Positions 22,795-34,965 of a stretch of 64,000 nucleotides of DNA are shown piece after piece. Position 1 is the stretch's first letter. Every line of letters begins with the position of its first letter. Below the pieces are notes generated by a model. It was not told where the DNA came from. It was given only the letters and a program-made list of their open reading frames with translations, and did no database searches. The position numbers and the translations under genes are program-made. The stretch is from Viscum album (taxonomy: Eukaryota > Streptophyta > Magnoliopsida > Santalales > Viscaceae), in NCBI GenBank assembly GCA_963277665.1, contig OY728153.1, positions 273,456,250-273,520,249 of the forward strand. Direction: 5' to 3'.

Positions 22795-24047
22795 TAGGTT
22801 ACATAATTATTTATAGTTATTTAAATATTATTGATTGATTTTCGCATTTTAATTACTTTTTAAATTCAAGTTTAATCATTATTTTAATATAAATTATGAT
22901 ATCTGATTCTACCTCCTTTGTTTCTCATAGATCTAATTGAGACTATTAATTTTATAAATAAAATAAAATTGAGGAACTCATCCGGAGGTGCTGAACTTTC
23001 TATCTGCATAACACAGAAGTACACACTGTGTAATTTTGTTAAATGCATTAGGAATTAATTTGGAAATTAATTCAATGTGTGTGAATTGACGACACTCAGT
23101 GTAGTTAATTCTTACACCTCATATTGACCAGTATATCCTGGCGCACTATCAGCCGAAGTACACGCCGTGTAGCCCGCATACATAGTGAGTAGTCCCGTTG
23201 AGTCACAGACGGTCCATGTGTTTTATACACGGGCTACCTAACTGGTAACCATGTAACTCAGAGTCCACATGTCGTGTAGTCCCTTTTACACACTGACTAC
23301 TCCATTTTTTTCAAGGTAAAATTTACATGCTAAGTCCCTAGATTTGTACCTCAGATAGATGGTGAGAGATGTTCACACCATGTAGCTCACTTGTACATGC
23401 CCTATTCTTATACCAAATTATACAGATTTAAAATTTATTTATTATACTATGTAAACATTGAGACATGTTCTTGTGTGTGGTCATTAAGTTGATAGGAAAC
23501 ACCATGTGATTGGTTTTTAATATATATATTTGTGTGTGTGTGTGTGTTTAATTAATATCTGTGTAGTGTTCAAATCTACATATCATGTTTGAGTTATATT
23601 ACAGTTGTTACTGTATATGCATTGAAGCATAACATGTGACCAAAAAATCATGTAATTCATGTAATTATTAAGTTGATAGTACAATTCATGAAATTATGTG
23701 ATAAGTCATGTATGCTATATATCAAAAAAGTAAAATTGTATACGAGTATAATACATATCAGGTGGATTCGTACGGGTATTCACCATGTTGTCTCTAAAGT
23801 ACATTTAATTTACACAGTAAATTTTAAATAAATTTATAAAATTTGTTTAAAATTATGATGGATGATAATCTTAAGGAAATTTAGATGATAATTAAGATAA
23901 ATGAATTGATTAATTAAGGATAATAATTAATTTATTCAAGCATTATTTATCTTAAATAAGAATGATTAAGAATTGAATGACAGTTTTATTAAATGCATAA
24001 TTCTTTTCATGCATGTGTATGATCATGAGCATAGACCAAACCTTTGT

Positions 24048-24065
24048 ATGGTATTGCTTTCATTT
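24048..24065. other. SINE target-site duplication, copy 1
   Basis: Eighteen bases matching 24377-24394 at 17 positions, at the A-tail side of the SINE. Confidence 0.75.
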
Positions 24066-24376
24066 TTTTAAAAGGTTGGGGCTGGAGCCTCAATTTACTA
24101 TTAAAGCAAAGACCTCTTTAGACTGGGTAGAGGGTGACCCATTACATAGCCTGAAGGCCCAAGGCCAAGTGGCCTGCATACAAGGCTAAAAAGCCCAATT
24201 TTTTGCCCAAAGGACCCTTCGATGAACAGTGCTGCTACAGTACCCACACTGCTACAGTACTACCACCGCTACAGTACCTGCTACAGTACTCGGGAATTCT
24301 ACCCTGCCTGGATTTGATCCTGGGTCTTTTGGATGCCAAGAAGGAGCCTGAACCACTAGGGTACATGCTCGTTGGC
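24066..24376 (-). mobile_element. tRNA-derived SINE in the copia leader
   Basis: On the minus strand the 311-bp body begins GCCAACGAGCATG and carries a likely RNA polymerase III A box (TAGTGGTTCAGG, plus-strand 24347-24358) and B box (GGATCAAATCC, 24310-24320) about 30 bp apart, as in tRNA genes. It ends in an A-rich tail, TTTTAAAAAAA. The sequence ATGGTATTGCTTTCATTT (24048-24065) on one side and ATGGTATTGGTTTCATTT (24377-24394) on the other form an 18-bp target duplication with one mismatch, as expected from LINE-assisted insertion. Inside, GCTACAGTAC is repeated four times (24230-24290). The family is not known to me. Confidence 0.75.
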
Positions 24377-24394
24377 ATGGTATTGGTTTCATTT
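24377..24394. other. SINE target-site duplication, copy 2
   Basis: Pairs with 24048-24065 and abuts the 5' (tRNA-like) end of the SINE. Confidence 0.75.
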
Positions 24395-25478
24395 AATTTA
24401 TTATTAAATTAAATTATTAAAATGCATTCCTTTTCTCCTCTTATTATTTAGGGCCATCATTCCCATGGTTTCTTTTATGTAAACCCTTTTCCCTCACCTA
24501 CATGTGATTAAAAGCATATGTAATGGATGGATCTCACAATCTAGTGGAGACGGTTCAAGATTAGAGCTCAGGAGAAACCAATCTAAGAGAGATACATTGG
24601 TGGATAGATGGAAAGATACAACATGAACTTAATTGGTTCTTGGTGTTTTCTCCCTAGGTCAATTATTAGTTTATCAATCGCTAGATAAACTAACCATTAG
24701 TAAACTCTAATGATCATACCACTTTATTATTTTATTTTTGTCAAGTTTCATGGTTATTTCGTTGTGGATATTTTTTTGCAATCATATAATTTAATAAAAC
24801 TAACAATCATGCAAGGTAGAACTAAAATAAATTGGCTAATGAGTAAATATTATCTAAGACATAGTTAATCACTTAATTAAGTCCACTTAATATTAACAAG
24901 TATATAATAAATATAATAATTGTAAATTTATGCATAAAAGGATAAAATTCCTCAATTATATATATTAAGTCGGTATAGCCTTCCACTACTTCAGTTAAAA
25001 TCGAACCATAATTCAAAGTGCTTGACCATCCAAAGTTGGGGTGATTTCAATTATTGAGGAATTATAACTTAAAGTTTTGGGTTGAATTAACTTATTTCAC
25101 ATCAAGGATCTACTTCCAAAGCAAGACTTGGTGAAACCGAAAGGAAAAGGTTGAGGAAATCAAATTTAAGGATTTTAGGATTTGGGAGTCCACTCAACGG
25201 ATCAAGGAACTATGAGTTAATGTATTTGGAATTTGGAATGCCTACCTAAAACCATTCAAGTTGCTTGACCAAAAAAATTTGGGGTAATGATAAGGGTAAT
25301 ATGGATCCTTGCCACTAGGATGTCCAAGTAACAAGATATTTTTAAACCAATGATGAGAACTATAGGGTTTTGATAAAATAGTGGGGGACTAATAAATAAA
25401 ATATTTATTTATTTGACTAAATTTTATTAGATAAAGTAATAAAAATTTTCTTATTTTATTTTTAGAAACATCAATAAA

Positions 25479-26280
25479 ATGACATCAATCATATCATTTC
25501 GATCCATACTTGAGAAGTAAAACCTTCTCACTAACACAAATTCCCAAGAATGGAAAAGGTGTATACACATCATCCTTCGTTGTAAAAGGAAATTATATGT
25601 TTTGGAAGAACCTTTTCCTAAAGTTCTTGGAAATGAGGCTAGTGATGAAGAGTTATCTCTCAATGAGAAACATTTGAATAATTCCACAAATTTTCAATGT
25701 TTTATGCTATCATCTATGCACAATGATATTTTGAAGCAACATGAGGACATGGATGCATATAAAATGATGTATCACCTTAGGGATCTCTATCAAGTGAAGG
25801 TGAGACAAGATAGGTATGATATATCCAATTCTTTACTCACAACTAATCTTGGAGAGTCTACACTAGTTGGGCCTCATGTAGTCAATCTTATTGGATACAT
25901 TGAATTGTTATACATCTTAGGGATTAAATTCTCAGATGAGTTGTATACAGATCTCATACTTTCATCACTTCCAAAGACCTTATCCAGTTTTATTGTTAAT
26001 TAAAACATGAGAAATAATGAGAAGAGTCTTTAAAAACTTATTACTTTGATTCTCCAAGTGGATAAGGAAATGGGGTGTGATAAACCTATTGTCCTTATGG
26101 TGAATAAGAAAAGTAAGAATAAGGAAAAGGGGACCAAGACCTATAAATAGTCTAAATATCCTAAGCACCATCCTTCCAAGAAGAGGAAGATCCAAAGATA
26201 AGGTAAGAAAAAGGAGGTAGTTTGTTTTTTATATGGTAAGTTAGGCCACTGAAAGATGAACTTCACCTAGAAACTAGGGA
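25479..26280 (+). pseudogene. gag: Copia gag, broken
   Basis: The start ATG at 25479 opens MTSIISFRSILEK and is stopped at once by TAA at 25518. The same frame then stays open to 26003. The piece with SSMHNDILKQHEDMDAYKMM and GESTLVGPHVVNLIGYIE is a copia-type gag (UBN2-like) region that would have formed the particle shell. A zinc knuckle follows at 26223-26275 (CFLYGKLGHWKMNF), with the second and fourth metal ligands lost and a stop right after. The frame runs on into the protease. Confidence 0.8.
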
Positions 26281-26645
26281 AATCTAAATGTGCATTCATT
26301 ATTGAGTTTAATATTTACATATCTACACATTGGGTATTAGATACAGCTTGTGGAACTCACATCTATATCCAAATACAGAAACCAAGTAGATTTCGAAAGA
26401 TTGCTAGAGGAGTGGTGGATCTAATAGATGTTAATGGTGTGAGGCTAGATGTTATGTCCATTGCTGACTACCACATTCTGTTTCCAATGGGAATGATTTT
26501 GGTTTTAAAAGATTGTTATTATGTACCTACGGTTACCAGGAACATAATTTTTTTATCATACCTAGATGTAGATAGGTTTACTTTCAAGTTTTTAAATAAA
26601 GTTGTTTCTTTAATAAGGAAAACATATTTTATGGTATGGAACATT
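26281..26645 (+). pseudogene. pol: Copia protease region, broken
   Basis: WVLDTACGTHICIQIQ near 26331 matches the active-site neighbourhood of copia proteases, with DTA in the place of the usual DTG or DSG. The frame continues through 26412-26648 with DVNGVRLDV and LKDCYYVPTVTRNIIFLSYL, a segment typical of the link to the integrase. The protein would have cut the polyprotein. Near 26645 the frame changes by one step. Confidence 0.75.
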
Positions 26646-27800
26646 TAAATAGTGGTCATTGTATATTAAATTATGAAAACCAAGTGTTGTAAATTAATAA
26701 TGAATCATGTTCACATGACTCATATAACACCCAACTTTGGAATCACTGTCTTCGTCATGTAAATGAGAAGAGTTTGACAAATCTATGTCAATATGGTTAT
26801 TTAGACTCATCTAATAAAAAACTACTTGAAATATGTCATGCTTGTTTACAAGGAAATATTACCAAACCACCATTTGGTGGATAGGGTGAAAGGGCCATAG
26901 AGCTTCTAGGATTGGTACACATTGATGTGTGTGGACCATTTTTAGTAGAATATAGAGGTGGATATTCTTAATTCATAACTTTTACTGATGACTTGAGTAT
27001 ATATGGATATATCTACTTGAAGAGGTATAAGTTTGAGTCCTTTGAGAAATTAAAGTAATTCAAGAATGAAATAGAGAATCAGTTTGGAAAGAAGATAAAG
27101 AATCTTTAATTGGATCAAGGTGGTGAATATCTTAACCAAGAGTTCATAAACATTCTAAAGGATTTTATGAGTCTATCTCAACTCACTCCACCTTACACAC
27201 CACAATGAAATTGTGTTAGTGAAAGGAGAAACTATTCCTTTTTAGGAATGGTAAGGTTGATGATGATTCATGTAGATCTTCCATTATTCTTTTGGGGATA
27301 TGCATTACAAACTGATACGTACACATTAAACTGATTACCAACTAAAGTAGCAAATGGAATTCCCTTTAAGATATGGAGTGGAAATAAACCCACTTTTTCA
27401 CACACACGTGTATGGTTTTGCGATGAATTTGTTAAGGTCTTCTCAGGAAACAAACTATCATCCTGGGGCACAAAGTATATCTTTATAGAATATCCCAAGG
27501 AAACAAAGGGACACTACCTATAAAACACCTCATACAAGAAAGTGATTGTATCCAGAAAAGTCATCATTCTTGATAGGGAGCACATCCTCAAAAAATATAG
27601 TGTGATAAATATTGAATTTGATGAAGTTGATTCTCAAGATACACAAGAGTTGGTACAAGAATAGATTCCATAGGTCACTATAGAAGAAGTAGTTCTTGAA
27701 ACAAAAGTACTACGTAGGAGCATAAGAGAGGTAAGACATCCAGAGAGATATGGTTTTATAGTCACCAAATATGTTGAATCTTTATTGGTTGACAATGATG
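26645..27800 (+). pseudogene. pol: Copia integrase, broken by stops only
   Basis: From 26645 a single frame carries the histidine-cysteine region (LWNHCLRHVNEKS, then CHACLQGN near 26843), the first catalytic Asp in LVHIDVCGPF (Asp codon 26924-26926), the second in LDQGGEY (Asp 27113-27115), and the glutamate in CVSERRNYS near 27215. It then continues to a SIREVRHPERYGF linker near 27720. More than ten in-frame stops interrupt it but the frame is kept. The intact enzyme would have inserted element DNA into chromosomes. Confidence 0.8.
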
Positions 27801-28580
27801 AACCTGTCTCCCATAAGGAATAAGTAGGGAGATCAAAAGATGCAAGATGAAAAGAAACCATGAATTATGAAATGGATTCCATGTATCAGAACCAAGTTTG
27901 GCTTCTGTTTGATGCACCAGTTGATGTAAATTCCATTGGATGAAAATGGTTATTCAAGAGGAAACTGGACATGTAAGGTAAAATAAATACCTATAAAGTA
28001 AGGATGGCATCTAAAGGGTTTAAACAACATCAAGGATTTGACTATTATGAAACCTTTTCACTAGTTCCCATGTTTAAATCCATCAGAATTGTACTTGATA
28101 TAACATCTTACCATGACTATGAGATTTGAAAGATGAATGTCAAAATTATATTCCTTAATGGGAACCTTTAGGAAGATGTCTATATGAAACAAATAGATGG
28201 GTTTGTGACTCTAGGTGATTCTAATAAAATTTACAAGTTATAGAGATCCATTTATGGATTGAAGCAAGCATCCAGGTCATGGAACATTCATTTTGATGAA
28301 TCTATAAAATAATTTGGTTTCATTAAGAATGAATGTGATCTGTGTGTTTACAATATGTTTAGTGGAAATGTGGTCATTGTCCTAGTAGTATATGTTGATG
28401 ATATATCACTTATTAAAAACAACATACCAGTCTTACAGTCTATTAAGGACTGGTTAAACAAGTGTTTCTCCATAAAGGACTTAGGTGAAGTAGCCTATAT
28501 TCTAGGGATCAAGATAATTTGTGATATATCTAAGAGTATTATTTGACTAAGTCAAAGTACATATATTTTATAGATACTAA
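27800..28580 (+). pseudogene. pol: Copia reverse transcriptase, broken by stops only
   Basis: This continues in the same frame as the integrase. Landmarks are WLFKRKLDM near 27943, VRMASKGFKQHQGFDYYETFS at 28001-28060 (given here only by its edges: VRMASKGF to YYETFS), KMNVKIIFLNGNL near 28130, SIYGLKQASRSW near 28248 and the active site YVDDISL at 28391-28411, whose two aspartates are intact. At least eight stop codons break it. KDLGEVAYILGIKI near 28480 is the usual end of the domain. Confidence 0.8.
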
Positions 28581-29380
28581 AGAGATTTAGTATGGAACAG
28601 TCCAAGAGGGGTTTAGAACTAGTGTCACATGATTTAAATCTTTTTAAGAAAATGTTTCCTCAAAAATAATAAGAGAAAGAGATAATGAGAAAGATATCAT
28701 ATGCTTTAGTGATAAGATCAATCATGTATCCCATGTTATATACTATAATTGATGTTGTCTATGCATTGATCATGGTAGGAAGATATCAATAAGATCTAGT
28801 ATAACAAAATTGGAATGTTATTAAGGATATCCTGAAGTATCTGAGAAGAACTAAGGACATGTTCATAGTGCATGGAGGAGATGAGGAGATAGTCATCAGG
28901 GGTTATACTGATGATAGTTTTTAGACATATCAGAATGATCTGAAGTCATGATTGGGATATGTTTTTTGTCTCAACAAAGGAGTTGTGAGCTGGAAGAGTT
29001 CAAATTATCCAGTTGTCGCTAATTATACAGTGGAGTCTAAGTATATAGAGGATTTTGATGCATCCAATAAATCCATTTTGATTCTAAATTTTATCCAGGA
29101 TCTTTATGTGGTACCTATAAATAAATACTCTATCCCATTATATTCTGATAATATTGTAGTGTTGTACATTTCAAAAGAGACGTGGTCACACCAATGGACA
29201 AAGAACATACAACATAAGTATCACCTCTTGAGGTATTTTCATCATAGGGGTGAAGTTGTAGTAAGAAAAGTTCCCACATAAGATAACTTCACAGAACCCT
29301 TGACTAAAGTCCTATCTCATTATAATCATGAGTATCATGTGAGAGCTAGAAGATTGAAGGTTGTTAGTAGTTGGCTATAA
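28580..29380 (+). pseudogene. pol: Copia RNase H, broken
   Basis: Same frame as RT. ILKYLRRTKDMFIVHGG near 28828 precedes the RNase H region; GYTDDSF near 28900 holds the first acidic site, SKYIEDFDAS near 29035 the second, and LYSDNIVVLYIS near 29138 the third. LLRYFHHRGEVVVRKVPT near 29225 and the following EPLTKVLSHYNHEYH match the usual C-terminal end. Stops remain at 28921, 28949 and 29281, among others. Confidence 0.75.
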
Positions 29381-29394
29381 TGAAAATGAGAGTT

Positions 29395-30272
29395 TGTTAG
29401 ATTCGGTGTCATAGAACCAACTTCTGTGTACTTTATGATAACATGTATTCATAGTTTTGAATATTAATAAACTTATTATCACATCATGATTATTATTATT
29501 CATAATACAGTATGTGATAATGTATCAAGAGTAGCTATCACTCTAAAAAATCATAGCAGTTATCTGCTATGATAACCCAAAAGTGTTATGACACTATTCT
29601 TAAATATATGTTCTATAGATGGATGATATCATTTGAGGTACAAAAATGATACCTACTATCAGGGGTGGAGACTCATAGGATTTTGAGGAACCTTCTCATA
29701 ATGTACTCCCTTATTAATATCTAGTAGTATATTATGAGAATGAGACCTGCCAGTAGGAAATCCACATTTATATGTGTCATTGGATGTTCCTATCTGTGAA
29801 TGTGTGTATTGGACCATAGAATTTAATATTATTATTAATGAGTATTATAAGTCTCATAATTTTATGTATTGATGAAATTCATGATGACATATGTTCATGG
29901 AAAGGTAGAATACATTGGGTGTGTCACAAGTAATATTGCATTAATGAATAATGTGAGAAAGGATGTGTCACTTCCATTCTTTAATGGAAGTTGATATCTC
30001 AGGACCTTTGATGAAAATGATATAGCCTAAATAAATATGTATCCATGGTGTACAATAGGCATGTTCAATTTTAAAGAAGTCAAAGAAAGGTACATTGAGC
30101 ACATACGTTAATGGAACCAGTATTCAACCTTCTTAATTTGAGATATCATGATAAAGGGATTATATTACACAGTAAGCATTCATATGAGGTATCATATTGT
30201 TGCATCATTAACTTATTTCTCTATGGGTTCCTTAGAGTGTTTCTAGATTCTAACCTTGAAATTTAGGCTGAT
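29395..30272 (+). repeat. Copia 3' LTR, left part
   Basis: It starts TGTTAGATTCGG, preceded by a weak purine-rich TGAAAATGAGAGTT. It is collinear with 20799-21670 and is cut at 30272 by the Athila-like element. The last five bases, CTGAT, are the probable left target duplication. Confidence 0.8.
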
Positions 30273-32181
30273 TGATGTTTTTAATATTTTCATGTCTTAT
30301 TATATACTCCCTTTACTGAATTTATATGAAATGTGCATAATTTGTGTGAAATATTAATGTTTTAATATTAAGTATAATTTTTGAGCATTTTTAGAAGTAG
30401 TCCAATTGAGTCAGTTTACCATTTTATTTATAAATCTCACCCTACTGATCCGAATTGTGTGGTTCCTGTTTTTTAGGATTCCGAATTCAATATAAAACAT
30501 TTCATTAGAAGGGATCATGGGCCAATTCTTCCATTTGAAGGATCACATTTACCACACAAGATGACCTACAAAATCTGTGAACAAACTGGACCAGCCTTGA
30601 ATATTGATTTACTGGGATCAATACAGAAGTCCAAAAACATTAACTCTACACCATAATTCGGGGGACACTACATGTCATCTTGTATAAAAATTTCAAGGCC
30701 CAAATACAAGGAAAAGGGGACCAAATGAAGCTTTGAATTCCAGCCCACCATTCTGTCTGAGAAATAAAATCAGTATAGTATTCATAACATATCTCATTGT
30801 GTATGCATCACATCGAGCTTATATTTTTCAGTGTGAAAGAGGAGATATAGGTGGCCTACATTGTTGAAGAAGTCATTCGGATTTTAAGGCATCTTCCTAT
30901 TCCAAAATCCATTCACATTTTGGCCATCGAAAAAGAATGGATATAAATGGACAGTTCACATTTGTTTAATAAAACCTCCATAACTTTGGATCCACTTGTC
31001 CAAATTCCTCCAAATTTTGAAAGTAGTCGGCCAACTGTATTATCTACAACTTTTAAGAAGGAGATATTTGGAGATTCGGATGTCTGTATAGCCAACCTGG
31101 CGATTCATGTGGAAGGACAGATTGGGAATGAAAATAGTCCACTCCTTGGGCTATAAATACTCTCCCCTTCTCTCCTTGAGAGGGGTTGGAATTTCAGAAG
31201 AGAGGATAATATATTGGCATGAAAAAAGCCTTGAAAAAGGCTTGGGAGGACCTTCCATACTCAAGTTTTCACTTGAGAGGCCTTTCCTCTTCTCTTTGTT
31301 TTCACTTACTTTCGTTTTCTTCATTTTTGTAATCTTGTAAGTCTCTTTGTTTGTAATTCTGTTTTAATGCAAGTTTCTTCTTCAATATATCTTATTCTTC
31401 TCCACCTTATGTAGTTTAATATTAATGTTCTTAACATAGTTTAAATTCAATTTAATCCTTTTCTCTTATTTTTCTTCCTCATTCAATCGAAAATCCGTTT
31501 TTAATTATCATCATTGTTCATGTGTGTGTGTTCGACATACCACTCTTTTCTAATCCCTTTCTTTTTCTTCTATTCTTAATTTATCATCATAATTATTATA
31601 ACCAGAATATTAAAAACCCAAATGGCTGAGTAAATATATCATTATGGTGAGTTATAATTTAGGGATGTTAAGTGATTGAGAGTATTTTCTCGATGAGTAT
31701 TTGTTAATTTAACATTGTGTATGTTGGACTTAATATGTCATGGATTAATGACATATTTTGTTTAGCATGTGGTTTCCATGGATTATTGGAACCACAAATA
31801 CACTACCATAAACATGTACTGATTGAGTTTAGAATCCTAATAAATTTAAGGCTTGTATTAAATCTTTAACACTTAGGAATTCTAATCAGAAGTGGGTGTT
31901 AATTTAAATGCAATATAAAGCAAAGCTCAAGGATATCACAAGCTTAACTACCTAATGATGAACTCACCCCAATATTTATCAATTTGTTAAATCAATTATA
32001 TACAATCAATCATTTAAATTAAGCTCTGAAAACAAACCCCCTAATCAAAATACAATCAACTAAAAGCAAACGACTATTTCAAAGTATCATCGCCAAGGAT
32101 TTGACCCGAGTGTTGCTATACACATTAGCAGAGCACCGGAACATTGACCGGTCGATAGGCGAAAATCGACCGTACATTTCA
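30273..32181 (+). repeat. Athila 5' LTR
   Basis: It starts TGATGTTTTTAATATTTTC and ends CGTACATTTCA, two bases before the PBS. Collinear with 39757-41677. Confidence 0.9.
31152..31159 (+). promoter_or_regulatory. LTR TATA box (5' LTR)
   Basis: TATAAATA in the context GGGCTATAAATACTCTCC, conserved at 40635-40642. The pyrimidine-rich sequence after it is typical of a plant LTR start region. Confidence 0.6.
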
Positions 32182-32183
32182 AA

Positions 32184-32200
32184 TGGCGCCATTTCTGGGT
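32184..32200 (+). other. Primer binding site, tRNA-Asp type
   Basis: TGGCGCCATTTCTGGG resembles the TGGCGCC-type site used by Athila-like and related plant elements; the first seven bases match exactly and the rest has decayed. Confidence 0.65.
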
Positions 32201-32373
32201 ATGGTGCTTTAAGTAGTCATTAGTGTCTGGTTATTGTAAAAAAAACACACAAAAAAACAAATTTAAAAAAAATTGAAAAAAACACAAAGAAAAACCCGTC
32301 TTCTCATAAAAATCATAAACGGAAAAAATACAAAGAAAAACCCATCTTCCTCTTTATTCCAACATCTCTCTGA

Positions 32374-34104
32374 ATGCCCCGTAGCCTTCCAAACAATCCC
32401 TCGGATTTGTTTGACCCTGAAATTGAGCGAACACTTTTCCAACTTAGGAGGAACATAAGAGATAATAAAATAATTCAAGAACCAGTCCTTGTCCAACCAA
32501 TTGAATTAGATATGGCCAATCCTAGGGAACAAACACTTAAATAACTTGTTTCCCCTGATATGAATTACCAACCTCTTGGTATTCAATAGTCAAACATAGA
32601 GGCTGACTTCGAACTCAAGTCGGGTTTGATTCATCTTCTTCCTCATTTCCACGGGCTAACCGGTGAGGATCCACATCTCCACCTTAAAGAGTTCCAAGTA
32701 GTGTGCTCTACCCTGAAGCCTCAAGGGGTTTCTGAAGAACAAATCAAGCTTTGAGCATTCCCTTTCTCCCTAGCTGACACTGTTAAGTCATGACTATACT
32801 ACCTTCCTCCTGGTTCCATAACCACATGGAATTACATGAAGCGACTCTTCTTAGATAAATTCTTTCCTGCTTCTCGTACTGCTTCTATCCGAAAGGAAAT
32901 AAGTGGTATCCGTCAGTTCCCAAGTGAATCACTCCATGAGTACTGGGAGAGGTTCAAAAAGATTTTTTCAACCTGCCCACACCATCAAATCCCTGACCAA
33001 CTCTTGATCCAATACTTCTATGAGGGGTTATTGGCTATGGAGAGAACTCTCATTGATGCCGCAAGTGGCGGTGCTCTGGTTGATAAAACTCCTACAGCAG
33101 CAAGAGATCTCATAAGTAACATGGATGAAAACACAAAACAATTCCATAATCGAGTACATGCTCAAGTCAAACAAGCTCAAGATAATCAATCAATTGAGCC
33201 GAACAAGATGACCGAGTGGATGAGTGAACTTACACGTCTTGTGCGACAGCTAGATGTGGCTACCAAATCCCCAACCTCGTCTTCTCCGTAATCAGTGTTT
33301 CCTGGACCTATCAAAAACTATGGAATCTACAACTCTCCATATCATCCAACTAACACATGTCCACAACTTCAAGAGGATCAATCTGATTCATTTGGACCAA
33401 TGGAGCTCAATGCAGCATATGCTCAGCGGAACACCAACCCTCAACTATCAGGTCAGTTTTTTAGAAACTTCAACCAACCTCACTCTGAGGCCTTCTCTTC
33501 TTCCTATAACCAAGGCCTTAGGTATGGTAATCCCATATCTCATCCCCCTCAATTCCCTCCTCAAAACCGAAACCAATTCCAATATGGTCAAGGTGTTGGT
33601 AACTTCCAACAACCTTATCCTTTTCTTCTTCAACCTCAAAGGAACAATCCTCCTCCTGGATTCCATTATCCTAGTGAGCCTTCTCAATCCCAAAACCAAT
33701 ACAATCGCTTTCCCAAGAACCAAAATCAAGGCAATCCCAATCTGGGACAAGCCTCTTCTTCCAAGAAACCATGGGAAAGTTCTGTTGAAGATCTTGCCTC
33801 CTTCACCCGTTCTAGTCTTAAGAACATTGAAACCCAAATCGGTCAACTTGCATCCCACCTTAGTCAGCAGCAGCCATCCAATTCTTCCCAACTCCCAGCT
33901 CAACCATTACCCAACCCCAAGGGTAATGTAAGTGAAATTTCACTTAGATCAAGAAAGAAACTTGCTATGCCTCAAGATAAATCCTCAAACCCTCCTTTGA
34001 ATGTTGACCTCGAAAACAAAAATAAAAAGAAACTTGAAAAAGAACCTGAATCCATTCCCTCACCTCCTTCCATTCCACTTAGGAATCCAATTCCTTTTCC
34101 TTAA
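32374..34104 (+). pseudogene. gag: Athila gag, broken by stops only
   Basis: The frame opens at ATG 32374 (MPRSLPNNPSDLFDPEIE) and can be followed without a shift to 34104. It is interrupted by stops at 32542, 32587, 32752, 32791 and 33289. The best conserved part, 32836-33288, contains KRLFLDKFFPASRTASIRKE and LLIQYFYEGLLAMERTLIDA, the standard retrotransposon gag core. The second half (33295-34104) is a proline-, glutamine- and asparagine-rich stretch of about 200 residues, and then a lysine-rich tail. Gag would have formed the virus-like particle. Open frames on other strands here (33254-33931, 33448-33903) are shadows. Confidence 0.85.
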
Positions 34105-34965
34105 GCTATTTCTAAACAAAGGAAGTCCTTTGAACCTGATCCTGAAATGCTCGACATGTTTAGACGTGTTGAAGTCAAAATTCCCCTCTTAGATGCCATA
34201 AAACAAATTCCTAAGTATTCCAAGTTTCTCAAGGAGTTGTGTACCCACAAGAGGCAACTTAGGACCTTCGAAAATGTTTCCACCCAGCAATCTATTCCCA
34301 TAAAGTGCAAAGATCCAGGGACCTTTATGGTTCCATGCCAAATTGGATGTTCGAACTTTGATGATGCACTCATAGACCTAGGAGCCTCAATTAATGTCAT
34401 GCCCAAATCCATATTATCCATCCTTAGTCTAGGTCCCTTACATACAACAGGTGTTTTCATTCAGTTAGCCAATTGAAGAACAGCCAGTCCTGAGGGAATA
34501 ATTGAGGATGTCCTTGTCTGAGACAATGATCTTATCTTCCCTGCTGATTTCTATGTTCTTGACATGGAAGGTGAGACGAACTCTTCTCGATCTCCCCTAA
34601 TTATAGGAAGACCATTCCTCATGATTGCGGGAACCAAGATTGATGTCCATTCAGGCATCTTATCCATGGAATTAGGTGACCAACTGGTCAAGTTCAACAT
34701 TTTCCAAGTCATGTGATACCCATCTGAGGATCACTCTGCATTCTCAATCCATGATTCTGAGGACACTTCTAAGAGTCAATAGAACCCCAATCCACCATGT
34801 TCTTCATTTTCTAATGACAAAGGATCTTGTGAAATTTGCACCATGATTAACCAAGTCATAAATGGTGAAGTTGATGTGGACCTATCATTCATAGACTCCG
34901 TCAATCTAGAAGAACTTTAAAACTCTCTTGAATCCCACATCAACTCTGATATCTACTGCTCCACC
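34105..34965 (+). pseudogene. pol: Athila protease region, broken by stops only
   Basis: It is in frame with gag after a TAA at 34102. RRVEVKIPLLDAIKQIPKY near 34156 and KFLKELCTHKRQL near 34219 lead to the protease, whose active-site-type motif is DLGASINVMP near 34375, then PADFYVLDMEGE near 34540 and IIGRPFL near 34600. Stops occur at 34474, 34519, 34714, 34780 and 34918. The enzyme would have matured the polyprotein. Confidence 0.8.

Larger units (their letters stand above)
22795..25478 (+). other. Long copia leader without coding sequence
   Basis: About 2.7 kb lie between PBS and gag, of which 311 bp is an inserted SINE. The leader has a cluster of ACAC...GTGTAG-like motifs (23015-23400) and a TG microsatellite near 23530-23548. 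Its last 350 bp, from about 25130, are matched by the second copia fragment at 42768-43100, where the rest of the leader is missing. I see no open frame with a recognisable domain. Confidence 0.6.

Noticed and set aside
24203..24412. 69-codon frame
   Set aside because: It runs antisense through the SINE and into its flank.
33254..33931. 225-codon open frame and its minus-strand neighbour
   Set aside because: It is an out-of-frame shadow of the proline/glutamine-rich part of Athila gag.
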